Assembly: GCA_014381945.1 (NCBI GenBank)
Contig: JACNKQ010000075.1
Coordinates: forward strand, 46,618-110,617
Source: Actinomycetota bacterium
GTDB taxonomy: Bacteria > Actinomycetota > Acidimicrobiia > Acidimicrobiales > MedAcidi-G1
Length of the DNA: 64,000 bases
Direction of reading: 5' to 3'
A model generated the notes under the pieces. That model saw only the letters and a list, made by a program, of their open reading frames with translations, searched no databases and was not told the DNA's origin. Within the stretch, counting starts at the first letter, position 1. Each line of letters begins with the position of its first letter. Both the position numbers and the translations under genes were made by a program. Shown here in pieces: positions 28,047 to 38,808 of this stretch.

Positions 28047-29135
28047 TCAGGAGGGATCCCCGGGTGGCAGCGGGTCGTCGCAGGGATCGACGTCGAACCT
28101 CGTATCCGACCGCCAGGCCCCGTCCTCCCAGCCGTCCCCCACCGTGAACCCGTGATCCACTGCGATGCCCTCGGCAACGACCCGTCCGGCCAGCTCCGAG
28201 CCCTCCCGGCACAGGTGGATTCCGTCGACCTTGCGGATGGGCCAGTCCACGCCATTGCGATCGACCAGGCGGACATGCTCGCCTTCCCTGCTGAATGCCG
28301 GCGTGAGGTCCACGATGAACACCCGTTCATCCCGCAGGTCGAGGGCGACGACCAGGCGGTTGAGCCGTTCGGGTGATGCCTCGTCGGGAGGTGCCGGCAG
28401 CATCGTGAGCCAGTAGACCGCGGCCCCATCGGCGGTCAGGACATCGACGGCGACGTCCATGAGGAAGGCGAACTGCTCCTCCCAGTCGGCGTCCGTCGGC
28501 GTGGGCCGTCGCAGTCCACCGGCGACAACGCCTTCCTCGATATCCCATACCCCCGCCTGGAGCACGACCACATCGGGTCTGGCCTCGGCGACGAATTCGG
28601 CCCAGGTCTCCCACCAGGGGAACACCGGCCAGCGGCTCAGTCCGAATCCGACCTGCGTGTGGTTGACCACGTCCACGAGACCGGTGTGCTCCAGCGCAGC
28701 CGTCAAACCCGGTTCGATCTCATAGGTGACGCTGTCACCCAGCACCAGGACGCGCAGTGGATCGTCTGGTGTGGGTATCCGCCCCCGTTGGGGCGGCGTC
28801 GCCATCGAGGTGGTGGTGGGCGCCGCTGTGGTGGTGGGCGCCGCTGTGGTGGTGGGCGTCGCCATCGAGGTGGTGGTGGGCGTCGCCATCGAGGTGGTGG
28901 TGGGCGTCGCCATCGAGGTGGTAGTGGGCGCCGCTGTGGTGGCGGGGGGCATCGTCACCGGAACAGACGTGGAGGTGACCTGGTCATCGTGGGCATTGGC
29001 GGACAACCCTTCACTGCCACAGGCAGACAGGGCGCAGATACCGAGCCCGATTGCCAGCCCCACCCGTCGGCCACCCGCCAGTCCGGGGCTCACCACCGCC
29101 TTGTCGACTCCATTTCGTGCCGTCCCTGCTCGCAC
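28047..29135 (-). CDS. SGNH-hydrolase lipoprotein with Thr-rich minisatellite linker
   Basis: A 362-residue exported esterase-like protein. A lipoprotein signal ends in ICALSAC (lipobox, Cys near 39). The linker (about 58-115) is built from MATPTTTS and APTTTA blocks. The SGNH domain follows with the nucleophile block LVLGDSVTYEIEPGL, an AGVWDIEEG region, and the catalytic DGIHLCREG (Asp-x2-His). Such domains deacylate polysaccharides or lipids; the substrate is unknown. The longest start, GTG 29135, gives a long N-terminus; GTG 29096 or 29093 would give a more normal lipoprotein signal. It is 21 bases downstream of the EamA gene. Confidence 0.82.
   Translation of the reverse strand: MRAGTARNGVDKAVVSPGLAGGRRVGLAIGLGICALSACGSEGLSANAHDDQVTSTSVPVTMPPATTAAPTTTSMATPTTTSMATPTTTSMATPTTTAAPTTTAAPTTTSMATPPQRGRIPTPDDPLRVLVLGDSVTYEIEPGLTAALEHTGLVDVVNHTQVGFGLSRWPVFPWWETWAEFVAEARPDVVVLQAGVWDIEEGVVAGGLRRPTPTDADWEEQFAFLMDVAVDVLTADGAAVYWLTMLPAPPDEASPERLNRLVVALDLRDERVFIVDLTPAFSREGEHVRLVDRNGVDWPIRKVDGIHLCREGSELAGRVVAEGIAVDHGFTVGDGWEDGAWRSDTRFDVDPCDDPLPPGDPS
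28800..28945. repeat. Minisatellite encoding the Thr-rich linker of the SGNH lipoprotein
   Basis: Interspersed 18-bp units (GGCGCCGCTGTGGTGGTG type) and 24-bp units that add GTCGCCATCGAG. All unit lengths are multiples of three, so copy-number change keeps the frame. Confidence 0.85.
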
Positions 29136-29156
29136 CGTAGACGAGAGACCCGCACC

Positions 29157-30062
29157 CTACGAGCGGGATGCCCGTGTGGTGAGCCAGGCTCCGCCGATCA
29201 GGGTCAATGCGCCCAGCAACTGCCACACGACGAGCGTCTCACCGAGGACGACCACCCCGAGGACCGCTGCAACGACCGGAACCAGATAGGTCACGACCGA
29301 CATCCGGACCGGACCGACCCTGCCGATGAGCGTGGCGGCCGCCACGTACGCGAGCCCGGTCCCGCCGACCCCCACTGCCAGGTTGGCGGCGAACGCCTTC
29401 GTCGACCAGGACGAGTCGGCCAGGCCGAACAACCCGTACGGCAGGGTGAGCACCGTCGCCACCGTCGCCACCCGCGCCAGTACCGCCGGAGCGCCGTACC
29501 GGCGCTGCAGTGGGCCGGCGAGGTTGGCGGCCACCCCGTACGAGGTCACCGCCAGGAGCACGAGGACCACGCCGACGCCGGTCGTGCTGCCGGTGGCGGC
29601 GGTGGGCAGGCCGATCATCGCTATGCCTGCCACTCCGACCGCCACGCCCAGCAACTGGACCCGACCGGTCCGCACCCCGAACAGCGCCACACCTGCGAGC
29701 ACGGTGGTGACCGGCATGCCGCTGTTGAGCATCCCGGCGACCGAGGAGTCGATCCACTGCTGGGCCAGCGGGAACATCGTGAGCGGAAACGCCATCCACA
29801 GTGCCCCTAGTGCGACGAGGCGAGGCAGGTCTGCCGGGTCGACCGGCTGCCGCGCGCTTGGAAACGCCCAAAGGGCGAGCATCCCGAGGGCCGGGCGCAG
29901 GAAGGCGACCAGGCCCGGGTGCTCGTGGTCCAGTGCCACGTCCATGAACAGAAACGACGCCCCCCAGATGCCGGCCGCACCGACAAGGAGCAGCCAGTCG
30001 AATGGCAGGAAGGGACGGGCCTCGACCGACTCCCCCGTCGGATCGCCCTCGTCTGCCACCAC
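29157..30062 (-). CDS. EamA/DMT-family permease
   Basis: A 301-residue inner-membrane transporter of the drug/metabolite superfamily, made of two EamA repeats. Helix blocks such as LVGAAGIWGASFLFMD, GMLNSGMPVTTVLAG and, in the second half, VTYLVPVVAAVLGVVVLGE (the repeat-end signature) give about ten helices. The start GTG 30062 is chosen because TACCGT lies six bases upstream. A longer open frame runs antisense through the neighbouring poly-C tract and is an artefact of low complexity. The exported metabolite cannot be predicted. Confidence 0.88.
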   Translation of the reverse strand: MVADEGDPTGESVEARPFLPFDWLLLVGAAGIWGASFLFMDVALDHEHPGLVAFLRPALGMLALWAFPSARQPVDPADLPRLVALGALWMAFPLTMFPLAQQWIDSSVAGMLNSGMPVTTVLAGVALFGVRTGRVQLLGVAVGVAGIAMIGLPTAATGSTTGVGVVLVLLAVTSYGVAANLAGPLQRRYGAPAVLARVATVATVLTLPYGLFGLADSSWSTKAFAANLAVGVGGTGLAYVAAATLIGRVGPVRMSVVTYLVPVVAAVLGVVVLGETLVVWQLLGALTLIGGAWLTTRASRS

Positions 30063-30074
30063 GGCGGCACGGTA
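30063..30074 (-). promoter_or_regulatory. Leaderless -10 element of the EamA gene
   Basis: On the minus strand TACCGT (30069-30074) lies six bases before GTG 30062. The divergent lipoprotein gene starts at 30123 with a CAGACT hexamer six bases before its ATG. Confidence 0.6.
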
Positions 30075-30122
30075 TCGGCACCGGGCTGTGCCCGAAGGGC
30101 CGGGACCGGCCAGACTCTCGCC

Positions 30123-32658
<2,536 letters not shown>

Positions 32659-32763
32659 TCGGGTACGTGTGATCGGGGACGGGCCTGTATCACCGGGCCT
32701 GGTATCACTCCGGGGGCCTGGCGCCTACCTGTCGCCTGCGGCCGACGTGACGGCCGGGTACTG

Positions 32764-33429
32764 TTAGTCCCGGTCCGGGAAGCACACCCGCACGAGCGCA
32801 ACGGCCACGCCGACGCCCGCCACCTGCATCAGCACGAACATCGGGGCCGACGACGGCTCGATCCCGGCGAAGGTGTCCGACAGGGTGCGGGCCACGGTGA
32901 CCGCCGGGTTGGCGAAGCTGGTCGATGACGTGAAGTAGTAGGCGCCGCCGATGTAGGCGCCGACCACGTAGGGGATCGCCGAGGACCGGGCGGTGCGCAG
33001 CAGGCTGAACACCACCAGTAGCAGGCCGACGGTGGCGACGACCTCGGCCAGCCAGAGGTGCCCGCCGCTGCGTACCTTCGTGGAGGCCTCGATCCACGTC
33101 AGGTCGAACATGAGGTTGGCGAGCACGGTACCGAGGCAGCCGCCGACCACCTGGGCTACGACCATGCCGGGGACCTCGCGGCCGGACCGGTGTCCGAGCA
33201 TCCATGCCGCAAGGGTGACCGCCGGGTTGAAGTCGGCCGAAATCGTCCCGAAGATCGAGATGATGGCGATCAGCACCGCTGCGGTGGCGGCGGCGTTCTG
33301 GAACAGCTGCAGCCCCACATCGTCGGGGCTGAGCCGCTCGGCCATGATCCCCGACCCGACCACTCCGATCAACAGGAAACAGGTCCCGACCCCCTCGGCA
33401 ATCAGGACACGGCAGCGTTCGGTCGACAC
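32764..33429 (-). CDS. MIP-family channel (aquaporin/aquaglyceroporin)
   Basis: A 221-residue membrane channel. Both hallmark half-helices are present: DFNPAVTLA in the first half and FANPAVTVAR in the second, the latter with the selectivity-filter Arg. Six hydrophobic helices flank them. The GTG start 33429 is chosen over ATG 33456 because AGGGT precedes it at usable distance and the chain then starts VSTERCRVLIAEG. The pattern DFNPAVT plus FANPAVT reminds me of AqpS-type channels found with arsenic genes, but arsC lies 24 kb away, so water, glycerol or another neutral solute is equally possible. Confidence 0.85.
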   Translation of the reverse strand: MSTERCRVLIAEGVGTCFLLIGVVGSGIMAERLSPDDVGLQLFQNAAATAAVLIAIISIFGTISADFNPAVTLAAWMLGHRSGREVPGMVVAQVVGGCLGTVLANLMFDLTWIEASTKVRSGGHLWLAEVVATVGLLLVVFSLLRTARSSAIPYVVGAYIGGAYYFTSSTSFANPAVTVARTLSDTFAGIEPSSAPMFVLMQVAGVGVAVALVRVCFPDRD

Positions 33430-33495
33430 GGCGTGCAACCCTACGTCGCCGCACACTTCATGACATGAACTCGATCAGCGCGTCGAGCACGAGGC

Positions 33496-34437
33496 TCAAA
33501 GACCTGCCGCCGCCAGCAACTCCGCCTCCCGTTCGTACCCGCGCCGGCGTGCCAGTTCGGACGGCAGCCCGTTCCACATGCCCTCCTCGCTCACCGGCCG
33601 GTGTCCACCGTTCAGGAGCAGCCCGACCATGTCGACCTCGACCCCCCTCGGGTCGAGTGCGTTGTAGAAGGACTCCCAGCGGACCGGTGCTCCGGCTTCG
33701 AGGAGCAGCGCCGCGACCTCCCGCCGTCCGGCGAACAGGGCGAAGTCCATCGGTTGGTCATTGAAGTCGCTGACGGCGGCCAGGTCAGCGCCGTACCGGA
33801 GCAGCACCTCGGCCACCGCCACGTTCTCTGCATAGTGCAGGGGCGTGTCGCCCTCGACCGTCACCGTACCGACGTCCGCCCCGTACTCGAGCAGCAGGTC
33901 GGCGATCTCGGGGAAGCCGGACCCCGCCGCCTCGTGGAGCGGACCCCCGATGCCCGACCGGAGATTCGGGTCGGCGCCGTGGTCCAGGAGCAGTTCGACG
34001 CCGTCGAGGCACCCGCGTGCGGTCAGTATCCAGAGCATCGTCGATCGTCCGTCCTGGACGAAGGCGTCAGGTGCTGACCCGGCCGCGAGCGCCGTCGCCA
34101 GCGCTTCGAGGTTGCCGGCAACCGCCGCCACTTCCGCCGGTCCCGGATCGTCACCCACCCCCATTTCGTGCGGCAGGTAGGCCCGCGAGGAGCTCTTCAC
34201 CGCCAGCGGGCACTGCCAGTCAACGGTGTCCTCGATCGAGACCGGCACCGTGAACGCGGGCACCGTCGTCTCGGGCACCGTCGTCTCGGGCACCGTCGTC
34301 TCGGGCACCGTGGACCCGGGCAGCGTCGACCCGGGCAGCGTCGACCCGGGCAGCGTCGACCCGGGCAGCGTCGACTCGGACGCGCAACCCGTCAGAAGCA
34401 CCAGCATTGCGCCGATGGCAAAGGGCCACGAGGGCAT
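33496..34437 (-). CDS. Ankyrin-repeat lipoprotein with STLPG/ETTVP linker
   Basis: A 313-residue exported protein. ATG 34437 gives a lipoprotein signal ending MLVLLTGC. Next comes a linker of four STLPG-type and several ETTVP-type pentapeptides coded by 15-bp repeats. The C-terminal two-thirds holds ankyrin repeats, seen from LLLDHGADPNLRS, GPLHEAAGSGFPEIADLLLEYGADV, DTPLHYAENVAVAEVLLRYGADL and ALLLEAGAPV (each quoted in part). It begins 10 bases after cimA and is probably read from the same transcript, which is odd for a surface protein. Its role is unknown; ankyrin stacks mediate protein binding. Confidence 0.85.
   Translation of the reverse strand: MPSWPFAIGAMLVLLTGCASESTLPGSTLPGSTLPGSTLPGSTVPETTVPETTVPETTVPAFTVPVSIEDTVDWQCPLAVKSSSRAYLPHEMGVGDDPGPAEVAAVAGNLEALATALAAGSAPDAFVQDGRSTMLWILTARGCLDGVELLLDHGADPNLRSGIGGPLHEAAGSGFPEIADLLLEYGADVGTVTVEGDTPLHYAENVAVAEVLLRYGADLAAVSDFNDQPMDFALFAGRREVAALLLEAGAPVRWESFYNALDPRGVEVDMVGLLLNGGHRPVSEEGMWNGLPSELARRRGYEREAELLAAAGL
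34256..34380. repeat. 15-bp minisatellites in the ankyrin lipoprotein gene
   Basis: About four GGGCACCGTCGTCTC units are followed by about four GGGCAGCGTCGACCC units, coding the ETTVP and STLPG linker blocks on the minus strand. Confidence 0.9.
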
Positions 34438-34447
34438 CTCGCCTGAT

Positions 34448-36076
34448 TCAGTCGGTGGCGTGGAGGAGGCTGTAGACGACGGCATCGACGAGGGCCTGCC
34501 AGGAGGCCTCGATGATGTTCTCCGACACGCCGATCGTCGACCAGGTCCGGGAGCCGTCGGTCGAGTCGATCAGCACCCGGGTGACGGCGCCGGTGCCCTT
34601 GCTGGTTTCAAGGACGCGCACCTTGTAGTCGGTGAGGTGCAGCCGCTCGAGGCTCGGGTGCCGCTCCCCCAGTGCCTGCCGCAGCGCCGCGTCGAGGGCG
34701 TTGACGGGGCCGTTGCCCTCGCCGGTGGCAACGACCAGCTCGTCGTCGATCCAGAGCCTGATGGTGGCCTCTGTCTCGACATCTACGGCGACCTCGTTCC
34801 AGGCCCGGCTGCCGCTTCCCGAACGGTGGCCGACCTCGACCGAGAACGACTCGAGGCGGAAGAAATCCTGCTCCCAGCCGGAGGCCGCCCGCATGAGCAA
34901 CTCGAGGGACGCATCGGCCGCCTCGAAGTGGTAGCCGACGAACTCGAGTTCCTTGAGGGTTTCGACGATGTCGCCCATCGTGGTGGCGTCGAGGTCGAGC
35001 CCGAGTTCGGCGGCCTTGACGGCGATGGTGGATCTGCCGGCCATCTCCGAGACCACGAAGCGGGTGCCGTTGCCGACGAGCTCCGGTGACACGTGTTCGT
35101 AGGCGTCGGACCGGCGCGAGATCGCGCTGGTGTGGAGACCGGCCTTGTGGGCGAAGGCCTTGGTGCCGACGTAGGGCTGCTGCGGGTCGGCCGCGAAGTT
35201 GACCAGTTCGGCCACGTGGTGCGCCACCGATGTGAGGTGGGCAAGCCGGTCCTCGGGCACAGTCTCGACGCCCATCTTGAGGCTCAGGTTGGCGATGATC
35301 GGCACCAGGTCGCAGTTGCCGACCCGCTCGCCATAGCCGTTGATCGTGCCCTGTACCTGCGTGGCGCCCCCGGCCACGCCGGCCAGTGCGTTGGCGACGC
35401 CGCAACCCGTGTCGTTGTGCAGGTGGACGCCGACCGGCGTGTCGAGGTGGGCGACGACCCCCCGGACCGTCGCCTCCACCCGTCCGGGCAGCGAGCCGCC
35501 GTTGGTGTCGCAGAGCACGAGGCAGTCCGCACCGGCCATGGCGGCACCTTCGAGAACCGCCAGCGAGAACTCGGGATTGGCGTCGTAGCCGTCGAAGAAG
35601 TGCTCGGCGTCGTAGAAGACCGTGAGCCCCTGCTCCTTGAGGAACCGCACCGAGTCGGCCACCATCGCCACACCCTCCTCGAGCGTGGTGCGCAGCGCCT
35701 CAGTGACGTGGTAGTCCCAAGCCTTGCCGACAATGCACACCACCCCGGTACCGGCGGCGACCAGGTTGGCGAGCGTCGGGTCGTCGTCGACCCGGCCCTT
35801 CACGCGGCGGGTCGAGCCGAAGGCGACCAGCCTCGAGGTGGTCAGGTCGAGTTCGGTGCCGGCCCGCTCGAAGAACTCCACGTCCTTCGGGTTCGATCCC
35901 GGCCAACCGCCCTCGATGTAGTGGACACCGAGCCGGTCGAGCTGCTCGGCGATGCGCAGCTTGTCGTCGACGGTGAGCGAGATGCCCTCCAGTTGGGCGC
36001 CGTCGCGCAGCGTCGTGTCGTAGATCTCGACGGCAGCCGGCAGCGAACCCCGCAACGGGGAATGGTCAGCCGACAT
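34448..36076 (-). CDS. cimA: (R)-citramalate synthase
   Basis: A 542-residue enzyme of the isopropylmalate/homocitrate synthase family that condenses acetyl-CoA and pyruvate to citramalate, the threonine-independent entry to isoleucine. The barrel opens with YDTTLRDGAQLEGISLTVDDK (quoted in part), the metal-binding HLHNDTGCGVANAL follows, and KAFAHKAGLHTSAI lies in the linker region. Residues about 400-540 form a LeuA-type regulatory dimerisation domain. The arrangement with GAQLEG and this C-terminal domain is the CimA (citramalate synthase/isopropylmalate synthase-like 2) subfamily rather than LeuA. ATG 36076 overlaps the ilvE end by 11 bases. Confidence 0.92.
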   Translation of the reverse strand: MSADHSPLRGSLPAAVEIYDTTLRDGAQLEGISLTVDDKLRIAEQLDRLGVHYIEGGWPGSNPKDVEFFERAGTELDLTTSRLVAFGSTRRVKGRVDDDPTLANLVAAGTGVVCIVGKAWDYHVTEALRTTLEEGVAMVADSVRFLKEQGLTVFYDAEHFFDGYDANPEFSLAVLEGAAMAGADCLVLCDTNGGSLPGRVEATVRGVVAHLDTPVGVHLHNDTGCGVANALAGVAGGATQVQGTINGYGERVGNCDLVPIIANLSLKMGVETVPEDRLAHLTSVAHHVAELVNFAADPQQPYVGTKAFAHKAGLHTSAISRRSDAYEHVSPELVGNGTRFVVSEMAGRSTIAVKAAELGLDLDATTMGDIVETLKELEFVGYHFEAADASLELLMRAASGWEQDFFRLESFSVEVGHRSGSGSRAWNEVAVDVETEATIRLWIDDELVVATGEGNGPVNALDAALRQALGERHPSLERLHLTDYKVRVLETSKGTGAVTRVLIDSTDGSRTWSTIGVSENIIEASWQALVDAVVYSLLHATD

Positions 36077-36983
36077 GCTCGTTCCATTCGGCGTATTCGG
36101 GGCGCCTGCCGCGAACCGCCTCGTAGAAGACCTCCTGGATGGCACGCGTGATCGGGCCGGGGTCTCCGATCTCGCGGTCGTCGACGGACCGGATGGGCAC
36201 CACCTCGGCGGCGGTGCCAGACAGGAAGGCCTCGTCGGCCGTGTAGAGGTCGCTGCGCAGGATGTTGCCCCGGACGTATTCGTAGCCGAGGTCGGTGGCG
36301 ATGCGCCGGACGGCGTTCTGGGTGATGCCCTCGAGGGCTCCGGCGCTGCTCGGCGGCGTGACGATGCTGCCGTCGATGACGACGAAGATGTTCTCGCCGC
36401 TGCACTCGGACACGTGGCCCTGCGGGGAGAGCAGGATCGCCTCGTCGTAGCCCGACTTGAGCGCCTGGACCTTGGCCATCTGCGAGTTGATGTAGTGGCC
36501 GCAGCCCTTGGCCGCCGGCGGCATGGCGTTGGGGTCGTGGCGCTGCCACGACGAGATCATGGTTCGCACGCCCTTCGCTATGCCCTCGTCGCCGAGGTAC
36601 GAGCCCCACGGCCAGCAGGCGACCGAGACGTCGACCTGGCACGGGATCGGGTTGAGCCCCATCTCGCCGTAGCCCAGGTACGCCAGGGGCCGGATGTAGC
36701 AGGACTGCAGCCCGTTTGCACGCACAGTGTCGAGGACCGCAGCCACCAGGTCGTCGACCGACCACGGAATGTCGATGAAGAGGATCTTCGCCGAGCGGAA
36801 CAGGCGCTCGATGTGGGGCGTGAGCCGGAACACCGCCGGCCCACGGTCGGTCTCGTAGGCCCGGATGCCCTCGAACACGCCGTTGCCGTAGTGGAGTGTG
36901 TGCGTGAGCACGTGGATCGTGGCATCGTCCCAGTCGACGAGTTCGCCGTTCATCCAGATCTTGTCTGCCTTCTCGATCGGCAT
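36066..36983 (-). CDS. ilvE: Branched-chain amino acid aminotransferase
   Basis: A class IV PLP aminotransferase of 305 residues that makes the last step to valine, leucine and isoleucine. It opens with IWMNGELVDWDDATIHVLTH and has LHYGNGVFEGIRAYETD, Arg-containing FRLTPHIERLF, and the PLP lysine within GHYINSQMAKVQALKSGYDEAILL (quoted only to locate it, residues about 160-183). The C-terminal half shows GITQNAVRRIA and EAFLSGTAAEVVPI. AGGAG lies eight bases before the ATG. It is the middle gene of the leuB-ilvE-cimA operon. Confidence 0.93.
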   Translation of the reverse strand: MPIEKADKIWMNGELVDWDDATIHVLTHTLHYGNGVFEGIRAYETDRGPAVFRLTPHIERLFRSAKILFIDIPWSVDDLVAAVLDTVRANGLQSCYIRPLAYLGYGEMGLNPIPCQVDVSVACWPWGSYLGDEGIAKGVRTMISSWQRHDPNAMPPAAKGCGHYINSQMAKVQALKSGYDEAILLSPQGHVSECSGENIFVVIDGSIVTPPSSAGALEGITQNAVRRIATDLGYEYVRGNILRSDLYTADEAFLSGTAAEVVPIRSVDDREIGDPGPITRAIQEVFYEAVRGRRPEYAEWNEHVG

Positions 36984-37032
36984 GTTGTCTGCTCCTGGTT
37001 TCCTGTCGTGGTGTACCTGTCGTGTGCGGGGC

Positions 37033-38010
37033 CTAGACCCTCGCCGCTATCGCGTCGCCGATGGCGACCGTGCCCTCGACCTGGGTGGCCGGATCGGCAC
37101 AGGCAGTGGTGATACGTCGGGCGGCATCCTGTTCGCCCAGGAAGTCGAGCATCATCGCCGCAGAGAGGATCGCTGCGGTCGGGTTGGCGATGCCCCTGCC
37201 GGTGATGTCGGGTGCCGAGCCGTGGACCGGCTCGAACATCGACGCTCCGGTGCGCTCCGGGTTGAGGTTCGCAGAGGCTGCGAAGCCGATGCCACCGGAG
37301 ACGGCACCCCCGAGGTCTGTGAGGATGTCGCCGAAGAGGTTGTCCGTGACGATGACGTCGTAGCGCTGCGGGTGCTGAACGAAGTGGATGCAGGCAGCGT
37401 CGACATGGTTGTAGGCGGTCTCGACGTCGGGGTAGTCGGCGGCCACCTCGTTGAAGGTGCGCTCCCAGAGGTCGCCGGCGAACGTGAGCACGTTGGTCTT
37501 GTGGACGAGCGTGAGGTGTCTGCGCCGGGTCCCGGCCAGGTCGAAGGCGAAGCGGACGCAGCGTTCGACGCCCATGCGCGTGTTGACAGAGCCCTGGGTG
37601 GCGACCTCGTATGGCGTGCCCCTGCGCAGGAAGCCGCCCTCGCCGGCGTAGGCGCCCTCGGTGTTCTCGCGCACGACGCAGAAGTCGATGTCGTTGTCGG
37701 GGAACACGAAGGGGCGGAGGTTGATGTAGAGGTCGAGTGCGAAGCGCATCTTGAGCAGCAGGCCGCGCTCAATGATCCCCGGAGGAACCTCGGGGGTGCC
37801 GACCGCACCCAGGAAGAGGGCGTCGAGCCCGCGCCATTCCTCGATGACCTCGTCGGGCAGGACGGTGCCGTCACGGAGGTAACGGCTGCCGCCGAGGTCG
37901 TAGTCGACGGCTTCGAACTCGACCCCTGCCGCAGCGACGACCTTGAGGCCCTCTGATACGACCTCGGGCCCGATGCCGTCGCCGCCGATGACGCCGATGC
38001 GGTGTGCCAC
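37033..38010 (-). CDS. leuB: 3-isopropylmalate dehydrogenase
   Basis: A 325-residue NAD-dependent decarboxylating dehydrogenase serving leucine synthesis and, in the citramalate route, 3-methylmalate oxidation for isoleucine. It begins [15 protein letters not shown], has [12 protein letters not shown], the substrate-binding [24 protein letters not shown], and the Asp cluster region [16 protein letters not shown] 38010 is preferred because AGGAG lies eight bases upstream; an ATG at 38079 would precede it inside the terminator region. It is the first gene of the operon and follows the leader peptide and attenuator. Confidence 0.93.
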   Translation of the reverse strand: MAHRIGVIGGDGIGPEVVSEGLKVVAAAGVEFEAVDYDLGGSRYLRDGTVLPDEVIEEWRGLDALFLGAVGTPEVPPGIIERGLLLKMRFALDLYINLRPFVFPDNDIDFCVVRENTEGAYAGEGGFLRRGTPYEVATQGSVNTRMGVERCVRFAFDLAGTRRRHLTLVHKTNVLTFAGDLWERTFNEVAADYPDVETAYNHVDAACIHFVQHPQRYDVIVTDNLFGDILTDLGGAVSGGIGFAASANLNPERTGASMFEPVHGSAPDITGRGIANPTAAILSAAMMLDFLGEQDAARRITTACADPATQVEGTVAIGDAIAARV

Positions 38011-38065
38011 TGGAGTGCTCCTGATGTGTCGGTCTGCTGGGAGAAGAGAAAGTGTGCCCGGAAAG

Positions 38066-38092
38066 GAAAAACCGCCCACCGAGGTGGACGGT
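38066..38092 (-). terminator. Intrinsic terminator (attenuator) ahead of leuB
   Basis: On the minus strand CCGTCCAC (38091-38084) pairs with GTGGGCGG (38079-38072), one pair being G-U, around a CTCG loop, and is followed at once by TTTTT (38071-38067). It lies between the leader peptide and the leuB start, about 55 bases before the gene. Confidence 0.85.
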
Positions 38093-38095
38093 CGG

Positions 38096-38118
38096 GCGCA
38101 CGCCGGGAGGGCGTGCGC
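38096..38118 (-). promoter_or_regulatory. Pause-type hairpin next to the leader stop codon
   Basis: On the minus strand a perfect 9-bp stem GCGCACGCC/GGCGTGCGC with loop CTCCC begins at the G of the leader's TAG stop. Its 3' arm overlaps bases (38098-38093) that can alternatively pair with the terminator's 3' arm (38078-38073), as expected of an attenuator switch. Confidence 0.6.
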
Positions 38119-38153
38119 TACGAAATGAGGATCACGGTGCGGGTAGTGCTCAC
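38118..38153 (-). CDS. Leader peptide with branched-chain control codons
   Basis: An 11-codon frame, GTG to TAG, encoding [11 protein letters not shown]. Four consecutive codons specify Val, Ile, Leu and Ile, the products of the operon that follows, immediately before the stop. The GTG lies seven bases after a TACACT -10 and has no Shine-Dalgarno (the preceding bases are pyrimidine-rich), so it should be translated leaderlessly. Two hairpins follow, the second an intrinsic terminator. Ribosome stalling at uncharged Val/Ile/Leu tRNAs is the inferred signal. Attenuation by leader peptides is known for ilv and leu operons of Actinobacteria. Confidence 0.78.
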   Translation of the reverse strand: MSTTRTVILIS

Positions 38154-38191
38154 GGGAGGGAGTGTAGCAAGGCCCTCCGGGGGCCGGTCAA
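38154..38191 (-). promoter_or_regulatory. Promoter of the leuB-ilvE-cimA operon
   Basis: On the minus strand a -35-like TTGACC (38191-38186) and a -10 TACACT (38166-38161) are 19 bases apart, and the -10 is seven bases from the leader GTG. It faces the greA promoter; the two -10 boxes are about 60 bases apart. Confidence 0.65.
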
Positions 38192-38225
38192 TCGGCCCCG
38201 CAGCGTCAGCGCCGTGGCGCGTCGC

Positions 38226-38237
38226 TACGCTCCTGAC
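38226..38237 (+). promoter_or_regulatory. Leaderless -10 element of greA
   Basis: TACGCT at 38226-38231 is followed by six bases and ATG 38238. Confidence 0.65.
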
Positions 38238-38711
38238 ATGCCCGAACCGCAGCAGCTCTCCCCGGATGCACATGCACGGCTCGCCGAGGAGCTCGAGGAC
38301 CTCACCACCCGCGGACGCATCGACATAGCCCGCAAGATCGAGACGGCCCGCGAACTCGGCGACCTCTCCGAAAACGGCGACTACCACGCCGCCAAGGAGG
38401 AGCAGGGCAAGATGGCGGGCCGGATCCTGCACCTCGAGGCCCTCCTGCTCGACGCCGTGATCGTCGAAGGCCCCACCGGCGACGGCAAGACCGTCACCAC
38501 CGGAGTCGTGGTAACCGTTCTCTACGAGGGCGACGACGAACCTGAGCGCCTGTTGGTCGGATCGATCGAGGAACACCGAGACGACCTGCTGGTGGTGTCT
38601 CCGGGTTCGCCGCTCGGCGAGGCACTGCTCGGCGGCGCCCCCGGCGACGAGGTCTCGTTCGAGGCACCCGGGGGAACCCTGAAGGCGTCGATCATCTCCA
38701 TCGAGGTCTGA
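38238..38711 (+). CDS. greA: Transcription elongation factor GreA
   Basis: GreA rescues backtracked RNA polymerase by stimulating transcript cleavage through the secondary channel. The 157-residue protein has the N-terminal coiled coil with RLAEELEDLTTRGR, the tip motif LGDLSENGDYHAAKEEQ carrying the catalytic acidic pair, and a C-terminal domain ending PGDEVSFEAPGGTLKASI. Both length and order are standard. The ATG is six bases from a TACGCT hexamer, so translation is predicted to be leaderless. The gene is divergent from the BCAA operon. Confidence 0.95.
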   Translation: MPEPQQLSPDAHARLAEELEDLTTRGRIDIARKIETARELGDLSENGDYHAAKEEQGKMAGRILHLEALLLDAVIVEGPTGDGKTVTTGVVVTVLYEGDDEPERLLVGSIEEHRDDLLVVSPGSPLGEALLGGAPGDEVSFEAPGGTLKASIISIEV

Positions 38712-38733
38712 GGGCCCCACCGGGTCCGGTCCG

Positions 38734-38782
38734 CCCCACACCCCCACACCCCCACACCCCCACACCCCCACACCCCCACACC
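38734..38782. repeat. 8-bp tandem repeat (ACACCCCC)n
   Basis: About six contiguous copies of ACACCCCC lie between greA and the epimerase gene, outside any credible coding frame. Confidence 0.9.
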
Positions 38783-38808
38783 GCTGGTGAGTCTGCAATG
38801 CTGAAGCG

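Noticed and set aside
38797..38808. AATGCT six bases before the TIGR01777 gene as a leaderless promoter
   Set aside because: It fits the spacing but not TANNNT, so it was not listed as a feature.
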